Shown here: positions 51,968-60,852 of the stretch, one piece after another | Position numbering within the stretch: the first letter of the stretch is position 1 | Layout: every line of letters begins with the position of its first letter | From: Butyrivibrio sp. XPD2006 | GTDB taxonomy: Bacteria > Bacillota > Clostridia > Lachnospirales > Lachnospiraceae | NCBI RefSeq assembly: GCF_000420865.1 | Contig: NZ_ATVT01000004.1 | Location: 1 to 64,000, forward strand | DNA length: 64,000 nucleotides | Direction: 5' to 3' | Made by a program: the position numbers and the translations under genes | Notes under the pieces: generated by a model | Told to the model about the DNA's origin: nothing | Databases searched by the model: none | Seen by the model: the letters and a program-made list of their open reading frames with translations, nothing else

Positions 51968-53518
51968 TCACTCCAGTTCCACCGTTCCCGGGGGCTTACT
52001 TGTCAGATCAAACATTACGCGGTTAACACCCTTGACCTCGTTGATGATACGGCTCATGACCTTCTGTAGAACTGCAAAAGGAATCTCGGATGCCTCTGCT
52101 GTCATGAAGTCTACGGTCTCAACAGCGCGGAGTACAACTGCGTAGTCGTAGGTACGCTCATCACCCATAACGCCTACGGAGCGCATGTTTGAGAGCGCTG
52201 CAAAGTACTGGTCAGGGAGCTTTTCAAGTCCTGCCTCAGCAAGTTCGGTTCTGTAAATATAGTCTGCATCCTGGACGATGCGAACCTTCTCTGCGGTAAC
52301 TTCGCCTATGATACGAATACCAAGTCCGGGGCCGGGGAATGGCTGACGGAACACAAGGTACTCCGGTAGTCCGAGCTCAAGACCAACCTTGCGGACTTCG
52401 TCCTTGAACAAAAGACGAAGAGGCTCAATGATCTCTTTGAAATCTACATAGTCGGGAAGTCCGCCAACATTGTGGTGAGATTTGATGACAACTGACTCTC
52501 CGCCAAGGCCTGACTCTACAACGTCAGGATAAATTGTACCCTGGGCAAGGAAATCAACCGCTCCGATCTTCTTGGCTTCTTCCTCAAATACACGGATAAA
52601 CTCTTCTCCGATTATCTTACGCTTTCTCTCTGGCTCTTCGACGCCCTTGAGCTTAGCATAATATCTCTCAGCCGCGTTGACACGGACAAAATTTATATCG
52701 AAATTACCTGAAGGTCCAAATACACCCTCTACTTCATCGCCTTCATTCTTACGAAGAAGACCGTGATCAACAAACACGCAGGTAAGCTGTCTACCGATGG
52801 CCTTGGCAAGAAGTGCTGCAAGGACAGATGAATCAACACCGCCGGAGAGTGCAAGTAATACCTTGCCATCGCCGACCTTCTCTTTGATCTCCTTAACAGT
52901 ATTCTCAACGAAGGAATCCATTCTCCAGGTTCCTTGAGTATTGCAGATATTCCTTACAAAGTTATGGAGGATCTCTTTTCCCTGAACAGTGTGAAGAACC
53001 TCAGGATGGAACTGGATTGCATAGAGCTTCTTGTCCTCGCAGGCAGCTGCTGCAACAGGGCAGTCTGCTGTGTGCGCGATGATATCAAATCCCGGAGCAA
53101 CCTTGCTGATGTAGTCGAAGTGACTCATCCATACAATGGTTTCCTTATCGATGTCCTTAAACAGGGTATCTGTTGAACCATCAATAAATGTATTGGTCTT
53201 ACCATACTCTCTTACAGGAGCCTTCTCAACCTTGCCACCAAGCAGGTGCATCATAAGCTGAGCTCCGTAGCATAGTCCCAGAACCGGAATCCCAAGTTCA
53301 AAGAGCTCTTTGGTGTAGGAAGGTGCACCTTCCTCATAGCAGGAATTGGGTCCGCCTGTCAGAATAATTCCCTTGGGCGCCATCTCCTTGATCTGCTCGA
53401 TCGGTGTACGATATGAATAAATCTCACAGTACACATTGCATTCTCTGACTCTTCGGGCAACAAGCTGGTTGTACTGCCCACCAAAGTCAATGACTATGAC
53501 CTTTTCTTCTGAAGCCAT
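51968..53518 (-). CDS. guaA: GMP synthase (glutamine-hydrolysing)
   Basis: 516 residues. XMP to GMP in purine synthesis. Class I amidotransferase domain with the nucleophile Cys in [11 protein letters not shown] and the histidine motif FHPEVLHT, then the PP-loop ATPase domain ([17 protein letters not shown]) and the C-terminal dimer domain ([14 protein letters not shown]-type end). ATG at 53518 has GGAGG upstream. No purine riboswitch is seen in the short 5' region. Confidence 0.98.
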   Translation of the reverse strand: MASEEKVIVIDFGGQYNQLVARRVRECNVYCEIYSYRTPIEQIKEMAPKGIILTGGPNSCYEEGAPSYTKELFELGIPVLGLCYGAQLMMHLLGGKVEKAPVREYGKTNTFIDGSTDTLFKDIDKETIVWMSHFDYISKVAPGFDIIAHTADCPVAAAACEDKKLYAIQFHPEVLHTVQGKEILHNFVRNICNTQGTWRMDSFVENTVKEIKEKVGDGKVLLALSGGVDSSVLAALLAKAIGRQLTCVFVDHGLLRKNEGDEVEGVFGPSGNFDINFVRVNAAERYYAKLKGVEEPERKRKIIGEEFIRVFEEEAKKIGAVDFLAQGTIYPDVVESGLGGESVVIKSHHNVGGLPDYVDFKEIIEPLRLLFKDEVRKVGLELGLPEYLVFRQPFPGPGLGIRIIGEVTAEKVRIVQDADYIYRTELAEAGLEKLPDQYFAALSNMRSVGVMGDERTYDYAVVLRAVETVDFMTAEASEIPFAVLQKVMSRIINEVKGVNRVMFDLTSKPPGTVELE

Positions 53519-53569
53519 TCTTCCTCCTCAAAAACTGAAATCTCAACTGCTATCACATCAAATACTACC

Positions 53570-54886
53570 TTACAAAAATCTTCTTACAGTAATTATAGAT
53601 CTGTAAGTTGCAGGGCTGTATTTAATACCCGTTTTCTGAGTGCTGGCGTGGACTATCTGTCCACCACCGATATATATTCCAACATGTCCGCCGTAGTAGA
53701 TAACATCTCCCGGCTGGGCATCCGCATAGGACACTTCTCTGCCGTAGGCTCCCTGTCCCCAGCTTGTTCTGGGTACGGATATTCCAAAGGCTTTGTAAAC
53801 TGACTGCACAAATCCGGAGCAGTCTGCACCGTCTGTAAGACTGGTCCCACCCGGGACATATGGATTACCAACAAACTGACATGCATACTTGGCTATATTG
53901 CTTCCTGTTGCACTTCCTGCAGCGGCGTAAGTTCTACTGCTGCCTGATGAGCTTGATGATCCTGATGAGCCGCCCGATGATGATCCGCCGCTGTCTGAAC
54001 CACTGCTATTTTCAGCTTCAGCTGCAGCTCTTTCGGCCTCCAGAGCATTTTGTGCTGCCTGTTTGGCAGCATCAACTTCCTTCTGCTTGGCCTCGATCTT
54101 TTTCTGTAGTCCTGCAATGCTGGCCTGCTGACTCTTAACCTGAGCTGTGTAAACAGCCGCATCCTGCTTGGCTTTGGCAAGCTTGACCTCATAATCAGCG
54201 TAAGTCGCCTTGTACTGAGCAAGAAGCTCTTCCATATAGGCTTCTTCCTCTTCAAGCTCAAACTGTGAAGCCTCAAGCTCTGCCTTCTCCTCTTCAAGCT
54301 TCTGTGCCAACGCTGCAGCCGCTTCCTTGGCAGCTACATATTCTGAGAGCTTCTGCCTGTCGTACTCATAAAGCTCCTCAATATATTGTGCCTTGTTTAG
54401 GGCATCAGCATAGCTTGTTGCGGTAAGAAGCAGCTGAACGTATGACAGGTTTCCCTTCTCATACATGAATTTAACCCTTTGAACCATAGAGCCATAGAGC
54501 GTCTCCTCGTGGTTCTTGGCATCTTCATACTCAGCATTGGTCTGATCTATTTGTGTTTCCTTCTCTGTTATATCCTCTTTGATAAGCTCGATATCAGTCA
54601 TGAGACCGACTATCTCCGCATTTGTAGAATCAATAGCCTCCTGGGTCTCACCAAGAGCCTCGGTAGATTCTGAAATCTGACTGTTGGCCTCATTGAGCTT
54701 ATTCTGGCTGGCAGCCTTCTCATTCTCGGCGGCCTTTTTTTGCTGTTTTAGTGCCTTTTCTTCCTCCTCCAGTTTCTTTTGCTGTTCCTGAAGTTCCTCA
54801 CTGGTAGTGGCAAAAGACTGAATCGGGGTAAGTACAAAAAAAGCAAGGGAAAGTATTACGGCAACGATAGAATAAAATCTTTTCAT
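53570..54886 (-). CDS. secreted coiled-coil NlpC/P60 endopeptidase (PcsB/CwlO-like)
   Basis: 438 residues. Signal peptide (IVAVILSLAFFVLTPIQSFA), a long coiled coil at about 28-280 (LEEEEKALKQQKKAAENEKA ... IAGLQKKIEAKQKEVDAAKQ), a Ser/Gly linker, and a C-terminal NlpC/P60 domain with catalytic Cys in GADCSGFVQSVYKAFG and His in GHVGIYIGGGQIVHAS. Cuts peptidoglycan cross-bridge peptides; coiled-coil types are usually controlled by FtsEX at division or elongation. Confidence 0.95.
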   Translation of the reverse strand: MKRFYSIVAVILSLAFFVLTPIQSFATTSEELQEQQKKLEEEEKALKQQKKAAENEKAASQNKLNEANSQISESTEALGETQEAIDSTNAEIVGLMTDIELIKEDITEKETQIDQTNAEYEDAKNHEETLYGSMVQRVKFMYEKGNLSYVQLLLTATSYADALNKAQYIEELYEYDRQKLSEYVAAKEAAAALAQKLEEEKAELEASQFELEEEEAYMEELLAQYKATYADYEVKLAKAKQDAAVYTAQVKSQQASIAGLQKKIEAKQKEVDAAKQAAQNALEAERAAAEAENSSGSDSGGSSSGGSSGSSSSSGSSRTYAAAGSATGSNIAKYACQFVGNPYVPGGTSLTDGADCSGFVQSVYKAFGISVPRTSWGQGAYGREVSYADAQPGDVIYYGGHVGIYIGGGQIVHASTQKTGIKYSPATYRSIITVRRFL

Positions 54887-54994
54887 CCCAATACCCCCTT
54901 GCTTTAAAGTCTACAACTAGTATCAAAAAAGAATAACAACTACTACATGTAGTATAACATTACAGAACTCAGTTTCCAACTGTGCTCATCTGCA

Positions 54995-56233
54995 TTATTC
55001 TGAAATATTTGCATTCTCAACCAGGAAATCAGCAACCTTCTCAGCCATGATCTGCTCTCTGTAATCCTCAGCATCGAATGTAGCCTTGTACTCATCAATT
55101 GTACTATAGGTTGAGCTGAAATAATTGTCGTAGTCTTCCTGAATATATTTATCTATTGTAGCCTGATCGATCTCAATGTTCTCTTTGTTGGCAATTGCCT
55201 GAAGAACCATGATCCTCTTTGTCTGCTGCTCAGCAAGATCTTTGAGGTAATCCTCAGGAGTTCCTGTAAGTCCGTTGTTCTGCATTATTGTCTGAACATA
55301 CTCAGTCTCTGAAACCTGCATTCCATATGTGTAATAAATCTGCTGAACATAGCTCTTAAGAGACTCAACGATCTGTTTGTAATATCTGTTGTTAAGCTTC
55401 TCAGGAATCTCGTCTACTGTGGCATTGTCTGCTACTATCTCAACGACCCTGTTCTTAAGGTCCTCACTGTATTTAGCATCTGCGTCAGCCTCAAGTTCCT
55501 CACGAAGATGAGCCCTGAACTGATCCATGTTCTCTACATCTTCAAGTCCAAGTCCCTTAACCCACTCATCTGAAGGTTCTGCATCTGCAACAGTGATACT
55601 GTTTACTGTAACAGTAAAGATGACATCCTTACCTGCAAGATCTGCAGCACCGTAATTCTCAGGGAATGTAAGGTTAAGATCTACAGTCTCACCCTTCTTG
55701 ACACCGATAAGTCCGTCTTCAAATCCATCAATGAAAGATCCTGAACCGATCACAAGGTCATAGCCCTGTGCTGTTCCTCCCTGGAACTCTTCCTTGGTAT
55801 CAGCATATTTACCGACAAAATCGATATTGACTGTATCGCCGTTTTCTACTGCTCTGTCAGTAACCTCTGTCATCTTGGGATTCTGTGAAAATGCTCCCTT
55901 AAGGCTGTTCTCAACGTCTTCGTCTGTAACAGCTGTCTTCTCGACATCAATTGTAACAGCCTTGTAATCACCAAGCTTAACAAGAGAATCCACATCAAAA
56001 TCTGCAAGAGTTCCTGTCTCGAGCCCTGAAACATCAATAGAGCCTGATGCCGCCTCAGCTGCAGCATCCTGAGCACCCTCTTCTGCAGCCTGCGCTGTCT
56101 CTTCTGTAGTTGCCTCTGTACTTGTTTCTGTTGTTGCTTCTGTTGTTGCTTCCGGAGCTGCCTCTTTTCCACAGGCGGAAAGCATAATCATTGATGCTGC
56201 CAATGCAGTTATTATCCTATAGTTTTTCTTCAT
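54995..56233 (-). CDS. surface lipoprotein with trigger-factor-like PPIase domains
   Basis: 412 residues. Lipobox LSAC (Cys near residue 21), Thr/Glu-rich linker (ATTEATTETSTEATTEET), then an FKBP-type prolyl isomerase domain (DRAVENGDTVNIDFVGKY, FPENYGAADLAGKDVIFTVTV) and a C-terminal trigger-factor-like helical region (LREELEADADAKYSEDLKNR ... NEEDYLKDLAEQQTKRIMVLQAI type). Trigger factor is a cytoplasmic ribosome-bound chaperone; here the lipoprotein form suggests folding of secreted proteins outside the membrane, as for PrsA. No ribosome-binding domain is seen. Confidence 0.92.
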   Translation of the reverse strand: MKKNYRIITALAASMIMLSACGKEAAPEATTEATTETSTEATTEETAQAAEEGAQDAAAEAASGSIDVSGLETGTLADFDVDSLVKLGDYKAVTIDVEKTAVTDEDVENSLKGAFSQNPKMTEVTDRAVENGDTVNIDFVGKYADTKEEFQGGTAQGYDLVIGSGSFIDGFEDGLIGVKKGETVDLNLTFPENYGAADLAGKDVIFTVTVNSITVADAEPSDEWVKGLGLEDVENMDQFRAHLREELEADADAKYSEDLKNRVVEIVADNATVDEIPEKLNNRYYKQIVESLKSYVQQIYYTYGMQVSETEYVQTIMQNNGLTGTPEDYLKDLAEQQTKRIMVLQAIANKENIEIDQATIDKYIQEDYDNYFSSTYSTIDEYKATFDAEDYREQIMAEKVADFLVENANISE

Positions 56234-56365
56234 AATATGTTACTCCTTTAAACAATATTTCTTATACTACCACACTCTTCTTTCTTATTAAAGATTTAAT
56301 TGCGTAAAAGATAAAAGAATGCTAGAATAGTTAATGCACTTTTTATAGAGTTGGAGGATTACATT

Positions 56366-56839
56366 TTGAGTACAGGATTGATAGTTTTAATTGTTGTCAC
56401 AGTTGTTCTTATCGCAGCTATCGTTGCGCTTATAATACTTGGTAAAAAAGCCCAGAAGAAGCAGGAAGAACAGCAGGTTCAGCTGGATGCCATGAAGCAG
56501 ACAGTTACAATGCTTATCATTGACAAGAAGAGGATGAAACTCAAAGAGGCCGGACTTCCACAGTCGGTTATCGAGCAGACTCCCAAGCTTCTTCGTAGTT
56601 CAAGACTTCCAATATTGAAGGTAAGAATCGGCAACAGAGTAATGAGTCTTATCTGTGATGAGAAGATATTCGACTCAGTACCTACCAAGAAAGAGGTTAA
56701 GGCTTCAGTAAGCGGTATCTACGTAACAGAGGTTAAAGGTCTTCACGGTAAGGTACAGGCTCCCGAGCAGAAGAAAGGCTTCTTCAAAAATCTTGTGGCT
56801 AAGGCCCAGGAAAAAGCCGGAGCAAAAATGGTTAAATAA
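56366..56839 (+). CDS. single-pass membrane protein, function unknown
   Basis: 157 residues. Membrane helix at the N-terminus (GLIVLIVVTVVLIAAIVALIIL), then a charged coiled stretch (KKAQKKQEEQQVQLDAMKQT) and a soluble basic domain (SSRLPILKVRIGNRVMSLICD, KEVKASVSGIYVTEVKGLHGKVQ). It starts with TTG at 56366, eight bases after GGAGG. Divergent from the trigger-factor-like gene. Not recognised. Confidence 0.75.
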   Translation: MSTGLIVLIVVTVVLIAAIVALIILGKKAQKKQEEQQVQLDAMKQTVTMLIIDKKRMKLKEAGLPQSVIEQTPKLLRSSRLPILKVRIGNRVMSLICDEKIFDSVPTKKEVKASVSGIYVTEVKGLHGKVQAPEQKKGFFKNLVAKAQEKAGAKMVK

Positions 56840-56863
56840 TCCAAACAATAATGCGGTGACAAC

Positions 56864-57316
56864 TTAGCTTGCCACCGCATTTTTTATATCTATAACTATC
56901 ATGGATTTCGAAACCACCTGACCGTCAATTTCCAGGTCATAATCAGCAACCACCTTTATTTCCTCATTGCCGCCCACTCTCGTAAAATCAAAACTGTTGG
57001 TCTTGACCTTCATAAGCATGGTCCCGTAGGGCGTCACATACTCAGTATCGTATTCCAGCTTCTCTGCGAAGGTGAGTTTTGAAGTGGTTGCACCTCCGCG
57101 GATAATCTCCATCTTCTGTCCATCAGCTCCAATGATCACCCTGTTGTGAATCTTCATGCTTCCGGATCCGGTATCCTGCTCTTCATCGTATTCAATGGTG
57201 CAGCTCCCGTCCTCTAAAAGCTCATAGATACCCGCTGCCAGCGATTCCACCTTCTCAGTTGGCTCACCGTCTCTTGAATGTATGCCTGTAACGTTTACCT
57301 CTACATTTCTATTCAT
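56864..57316 (-). CDS. DUF1934 (YwiB-like) protein
   Basis: 150 residues from ATG at 57316, which has AGGTG upstream; GTG at 57325 is an alternative. The pattern RNVEVNVTGIHSRDGE ... CTIEYDEEQDTGSGSMKI ... TPYGTMLMKVKTNSFDF fits the lipocalin-like DUF1934 family of Firmicutes. Function unknown. Follows ispE closely. Confidence 0.85.
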   Translation of the reverse strand: MNRNVEVNVTGIHSRDGEPTEKVESLAAGIYELLEDGSCTIEYDEEQDTGSGSMKIHNRVIIGADGQKMEIIRGGATTSKLTFAEKLEYDTEYVTPYGTMLMKVKTNSFDFTRVGGNEEIKVVADYDLEIDGQVVSKSMIVIDIKNAVAS

Positions 57317-57329
57317 ACAATTCACCTGT

Positions 57330-58199
57330 TTATACGCCCGGGTTGATAGGTTTTGTTAAAAAGAGCTCCGGCGCAAGTCCACTTTTTTGAACTGCCTCAT
57401 AGCCTTTTTCAGCTTCTTCTTTACTCTCATAAACTGCGAAAACAGTTGGTCCGCTGCCCGTCATAAATGCCCTGACAGCTCCGTTCTCTTCAAGGAGTTT
57501 CTCAATATCTTTGATAACACTGTATTTACCGGTAGTAACCGGCTCAAGTACATTGTGGATCTTATCGCACATTCCTCTGACATCTCCGGCTTCAATTGCT
57601 GCTCTGATTCCATCGATATCAGGATGCTTCTCAATTTCATGGCTGTCCAGCTCTGTGTATACCCATCCTGTAGATACAGCTATTGCAGGCTTGGCCACCA
57701 CCAGATAAAAGTCAGGTATTGCCTTAATGACAGTAAGCTCTTCACCGATTCCCTCTGAAAGAGCTGTTCCTCCGATTATGCAGTAAGGAATGTCAGCCCC
57801 GAGCTTAACAGCGCGCATGCACAACTCTTCCTTGGAAAGTCCAAGGCCCCACAGCTCATTGAGAGCCAGGTAAGCAGCTGCTCCGTCGGTGCTTCCTCCT
57901 GCCATCCCTGCTGCCACCGGAATTCTCTTTTCCAAAGCTATATCAGCTCCGGCCTTTACACCAAATTCCTCTTTCAGCTGATTTGCCACCTTGCAGATAA
58001 GATTGCTTCCGTCCGTCGGAACAGTCTCGGAATTAGCCTTTAAGGTTATCCCACCCGACGCATTTTCCTCAAACGTTAACGTGTCGTATATATCTACGTT
58101 CTGCATTATCATCTTCACAAGATGATAGCCGTCATCTCTTTTTCCTATTACATCAAGTCCCAGGTTTATCTTGGCATAAGCTTTTCTGGTTATCTTCAT
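57330..58199 (-). CDS. ispE: 4-diphosphocytidyl-2-C-methyl-D-erythritol kinase
   Basis: 289 residues, GHMP kinase. Phosphorylates CDP-methylerythritol in the MEP isoprenoid pathway. Start YAKINLGLDVIGKRDDGYH, phosphate-binding loop PVAAGMAGGSTDGAAAYLALN, and C-terminal FMTGSGPTVFAVYESKEEA. Standard length. Confidence 0.97.
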   Translation of the reverse strand: MKITRKAYAKINLGLDVIGKRDDGYHLVKMIMQNVDIYDTLTFEENASGGITLKANSETVPTDGSNLICKVANQLKEEFGVKAGADIALEKRIPVAAGMAGGSTDGAAAYLALNELWGLGLSKEELCMRAVKLGADIPYCIIGGTALSEGIGEELTVIKAIPDFYLVVAKPAIAVSTGWVYTELDSHEIEKHPDIDGIRAAIEAGDVRGMCDKIHNVLEPVTTGKYSVIKDIEKLLEENGAVRAFMTGSGPTVFAVYESKEEAEKGYEAVQKSGLAPELFLTKPINPGV

Positions 58200-58334
58200 C
58201 TCTGAAATCCGCTCCCCTGCTGGTAATTGTCAATAAAACGCTCTATATCCCCCACTAATAGACATCTTCTCACTATAGCTATTTCATTACAAGAAAAAAA
58301 ATACAAAAAAATTGAAAAATTTTTATTTTAGGGG

Positions 58335-58361
58335 TTAAGTTTTTCCAAAATCTGCCGATAG
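58335..58361 (+). promoter_or_regulatory. sigma-28 (FliA/SigD) type promoter
   Basis: TTAAGTTT (58335-58342), 11-base spacer, GCCGATAG (58354-58361). Consensus is TAAAGTTT-N11-GCCGATAA, so 14 of 16 positions match. Transcription would start near 58368, 63 bases before the gene. Confidence 0.8.
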
Positions 58362-58430
58362 TCAGATTAGGTAAACTATAGTTTCGTTTCAGCGCGGTAT
58401 TAGTTAACCTGTGCGGAAAAGGAGTTCTAT

Positions 58431-59054
58431 ATGGGCGTAAACGGAGTTACCGAGGTTACTAACAACATCGCAACGACCTATACTTCAGCTGTTAATTCTC
58501 CTGTCGAAGACAAGAAGAAAGACAAAGAGGTAGAGGTCAAAAAAGAAGCGGCTGCCGTATACGAGAAATCCGAGGAAAATTCAAGTACCTCCAAGGTTTC
58601 ATCGAAAGAGACAGACAGAACCAAGATCATTCAGCAGTTGAAAGCCGATGACGCGCTTCGCCAACAGCAACTTCTGGACATAGTCCACAAGATGATGGGC
58701 AAGCAGGCAAAGACCTATGGAATCGCTAATACTGATAATGATGAAGATTCTATCTGGAAATTCCTTGCAAAGGGTGATTTCACAGTAGACGCAGCTACCA
58801 AGGCGCAGGCGCAGGAAGACATTTCAGAAAACGGATACTGGGGCGTAAAACAGACCTCAGAGCGTATTCTTGATTTTGCCAAAGCGCTTGCAGGAGACGA
58901 TCCTGAAAAGCTCGAGAAAATGAGATCCGCTTTTGAAAAAGGGTACAAACAGGCTGAGAAGACCTGGGGTGGAGAATTACCCGATATTTCAAAACAGACC
59001 TTTGACGCTGTCATGAAAGGTTTCGACGAGCTCACAGGAAAAGTAGAAACTTAA
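58431..59054 (+). CDS. sigma-28-promoted protein of unknown function
   Basis: 207 residues, no signal peptide. N-terminal half polar and low complexity (VEDKKKDKEVEVKKEAAAVYEKSEE); the C-terminal half is a helical domain with DSIWKFLAKGDFTVDAATKAQA, SERILDFAKALAGDDPEK and YKQAEKTWGGELPDISKQTFDAVMKGF, a motif I have met in uncharacterised Lachnospiraceae proteins. The sigma-28 promoter suggests it belongs to the motility/chemotaxis regulon. Confidence 0.75.
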   Translation: MGVNGVTEVTNNIATTYTSAVNSPVEDKKKDKEVEVKKEAAAVYEKSEENSSTSKVSSKETDRTKIIQQLKADDALRQQQLLDIVHKMMGKQAKTYGIANTDNDEDSIWKFLAKGDFTVDAATKAQAQEDISENGYWGVKQTSERILDFAKALAGDDPEKLEKMRSAFEKGYKQAEKTWGGELPDISKQTFDAVMKGFDELTGKVET

Positions 59055-59072
59055 TACCGTTGCTAGTAACAC

Positions 59073-59108
59073 AAAAGAGGAAGGGCCCCAAAAAGCTCTT
59101 CCTCTTTT
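59073..59108. terminator. terminator after the sigma-28 gene
   Basis: Stem AAAAGAGGAAG / CTTCCTCTTTT with a 14-base loop, T-rich at the end; also lies after pyrD on the other strand. Confidence 0.8.
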
Positions 59109-59128
59109 CCTGTCTTTATCCTCTGATA

Positions 59129-60028
59129 TCACAATATCTTTCTAAGTTCGTTTATATCCTCCACTCCGTACTGTTTCATGTAGCTCTCTATTCCTTCTAT
59201 AACATGAACAGTAGCATACGGGTCATGGAAGTTCATGGCACCGACAGCCACAGCGCTTGCACCTGCCATGATGAACTCAATGGCATCATCGCCGGTAGCT
59301 ATTCCGCCCATACCTATTATCGGAATATCCACTGCATGAGCCGCTTCATAAACCATTCTTACTGCAACAGGCTTTATGGCAGGACCTGACATTCCTCCTG
59401 TCCTGTTGGCAAGAGCAAACTTTCTTCTGTGAATATCAATCTTCATTCCGGTAATAGTATTAATGAGTGAGATCGCATCTGCTCCTGCTGCCTCAGCCGC
59501 CTTGGCCATCTCTGAAATGCTTGTAACATTAGGGCTGAGCTTCATGATAACAGGCTGCTTTGCGTGCTTTTTGATCTCAGTGGTTATCTCTGTAAGCGCC
59601 TTGGCATTCTGACCAAATGCGATAGCTCCCTCCTTGACGTTGGGGCATGAGACATTTATCTCCAGCATATCCACATGCTCATCCGAGAGTCTCTCAACCA
59701 CATCCACATAGTCCTGAATGCTCTTTCCGCAGACATTTACAATGACTTTTGTGTCATATCCCTTGAGGAATTCGAGATCTCTTTTGACAAAAGTCTCTAT
59801 TCCGGGATTCTGAAGTCCGATGGCATTAAGCATTCCGCCGTAGACTTCCGTTACTCTCGGTGTGGGATTCCCCTCCCAGGGTATATTCGAAACACCCTTG
59901 GTCACCACCGCGCCAAGTTTGTTTAAATCAACAAAATCAGAATATTCCATACCGGAGCCAAAGGTTCCCGAAGCAGTCATCACAGGATTTTTAAACTTAA
60001 CACCGGCTATCTCTACTGAAGTATTCAA
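59129..60028 (-). CDS. pyrD: dihydroorotate dehydrogenase, catalytic subunit (class 1B)
   Basis: 299 residues. Oxidises dihydroorotate to orotate in pyrimidine synthesis, with electrons going through PyrK to NAD. FMN barrel with VMTASGTFGSGMEYSDF, GLQNPGIETFV, MLEINVSCPNVKEGA (class 1B catalytic Cys), and IIGMGGIATGDDAIEF. TTG start at 60028, preceded by GGAGG. Third gene of pyrC-pyrK-pyrD. Confidence 0.97.
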   Translation of the reverse strand: MNTSVEIAGVKFKNPVMTASGTFGSGMEYSDFVDLNKLGAVVTKGVSNIPWEGNPTPRVTEVYGGMLNAIGLQNPGIETFVKRDLEFLKGYDTKVIVNVCGKSIQDYVDVVERLSDEHVDMLEINVSCPNVKEGAIAFGQNAKALTEITTEIKKHAKQPVIMKLSPNVTSISEMAKAAEAAGADAISLINTITGMKIDIHRRKFALANRTGGMSGPAIKPVAVRMVYEAAHAVDIPIIGMGGIATGDDAIEFIMAGASAVAVGAMNFHDPYATVHVIEGIESYMKQYGVEDINELRKIL

Positions 60029-60051
60029 AGCTTCACCTCCAACAGTCTTTA

Positions 60052-60843
60052 TTACATATCTAGGTCATCTGCATCAAAAACAGGTCCGTCAGTACATATC
60101 CTGGCATTCTTAACCTGTGAGTGAGCATCGATCTCTTTTGTCTTGCATATGCATCCGAGGCAGGCTCCGACACCACATGCCATTCTCTCTTCCAGTGACA
60201 GATATGCCTTCATGCCGTTTTCTGCAGCATAGGTTTTGATTGCCTTAAGCATCGGCATCGGTCCACAGGCATAAATAACATCCGCCTCAAGACTGTTAGC
60301 CCTGATAGCATCGATTACATTTCCCTTTGTTCCAAGACTTCCGTCCTCTGTTGCGATAACAAGTTCAGCTGCCTTCTCGAAATCCTCACGAAGGAAAGTC
60401 TGTGAATCTCTGTATCCGAGGACACTGACTACCGATGCAGCCTTTCCGAGAGCCTTAAGCTCTTTTGCAGTCTGAAGAAGCGGAGGAACACCGATTCCTC
60501 CTCCCATGAGAAGAACTCTTTTGCCTTCTGACTTCTCAAGCGGAAAGCCATTTCCGAGAACGCCAAGGATACTGATATAATCTCCGGGTTGATAGAGTGT
60601 AAACTCGGCAGTTCCCTGTCCTACAACTCTGTAAACCAACCTTATCGCACGTTTATCTCTGTCCACTTCGCAGATACTTATCGGGCGTGGAAGCAGCGTC
60701 GCCTTCCCTGCCGGGTACACCCCGACAAACTGTCCCGGATTAGCATCTTCTGCCAGCTCCGTCTCAAGCCACATATCATATATCCCGTCAGCTAAGAGCT
60801 TCTGGGTGAGGACCTTCGCCTCTGTTTTCATCTTTTTTGCCAT
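60052..60843 (-). CDS. pyrK: dihydroorotate dehydrogenase electron-transfer subunit
   Basis: 263 residues. FAD domain (LPRPISICEVDRDK), NAD domain (VLLMGGGIGVPPLLQTAKEL), and a C-terminal 2Fe-2S site (ACGVGACLGCICKTK ... ICTDGPVF). Makes the PyrD-PyrK heterotetramer and is 23 bases from pyrD. Confidence 0.97.
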   Translation of the reverse strand: MAKKMKTEAKVLTQKLLADGIYDMWLETELAEDANPGQFVGVYPAGKATLLPRPISICEVDRDKRAIRLVYRVVGQGTAEFTLYQPGDYISILGVLGNGFPLEKSEGKRVLLMGGGIGVPPLLQTAKELKALGKAASVVSVLGYRDSQTFLREDFEKAAELVIATEDGSLGTKGNVIDAIRANSLEADVIYACGPMPMLKAIKTYAAENGMKAYLSLEERMACGVGACLGCICKTKEIDAHSQVKNARICTDGPVFDADDLDM

Positions 60844-60852
60844 ATCTCCACC

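Noticed and set aside
53519-53569. Purine riboswitch before guaA
   Set aside because: The 5' region is too short and has no riboswitch-like stems.
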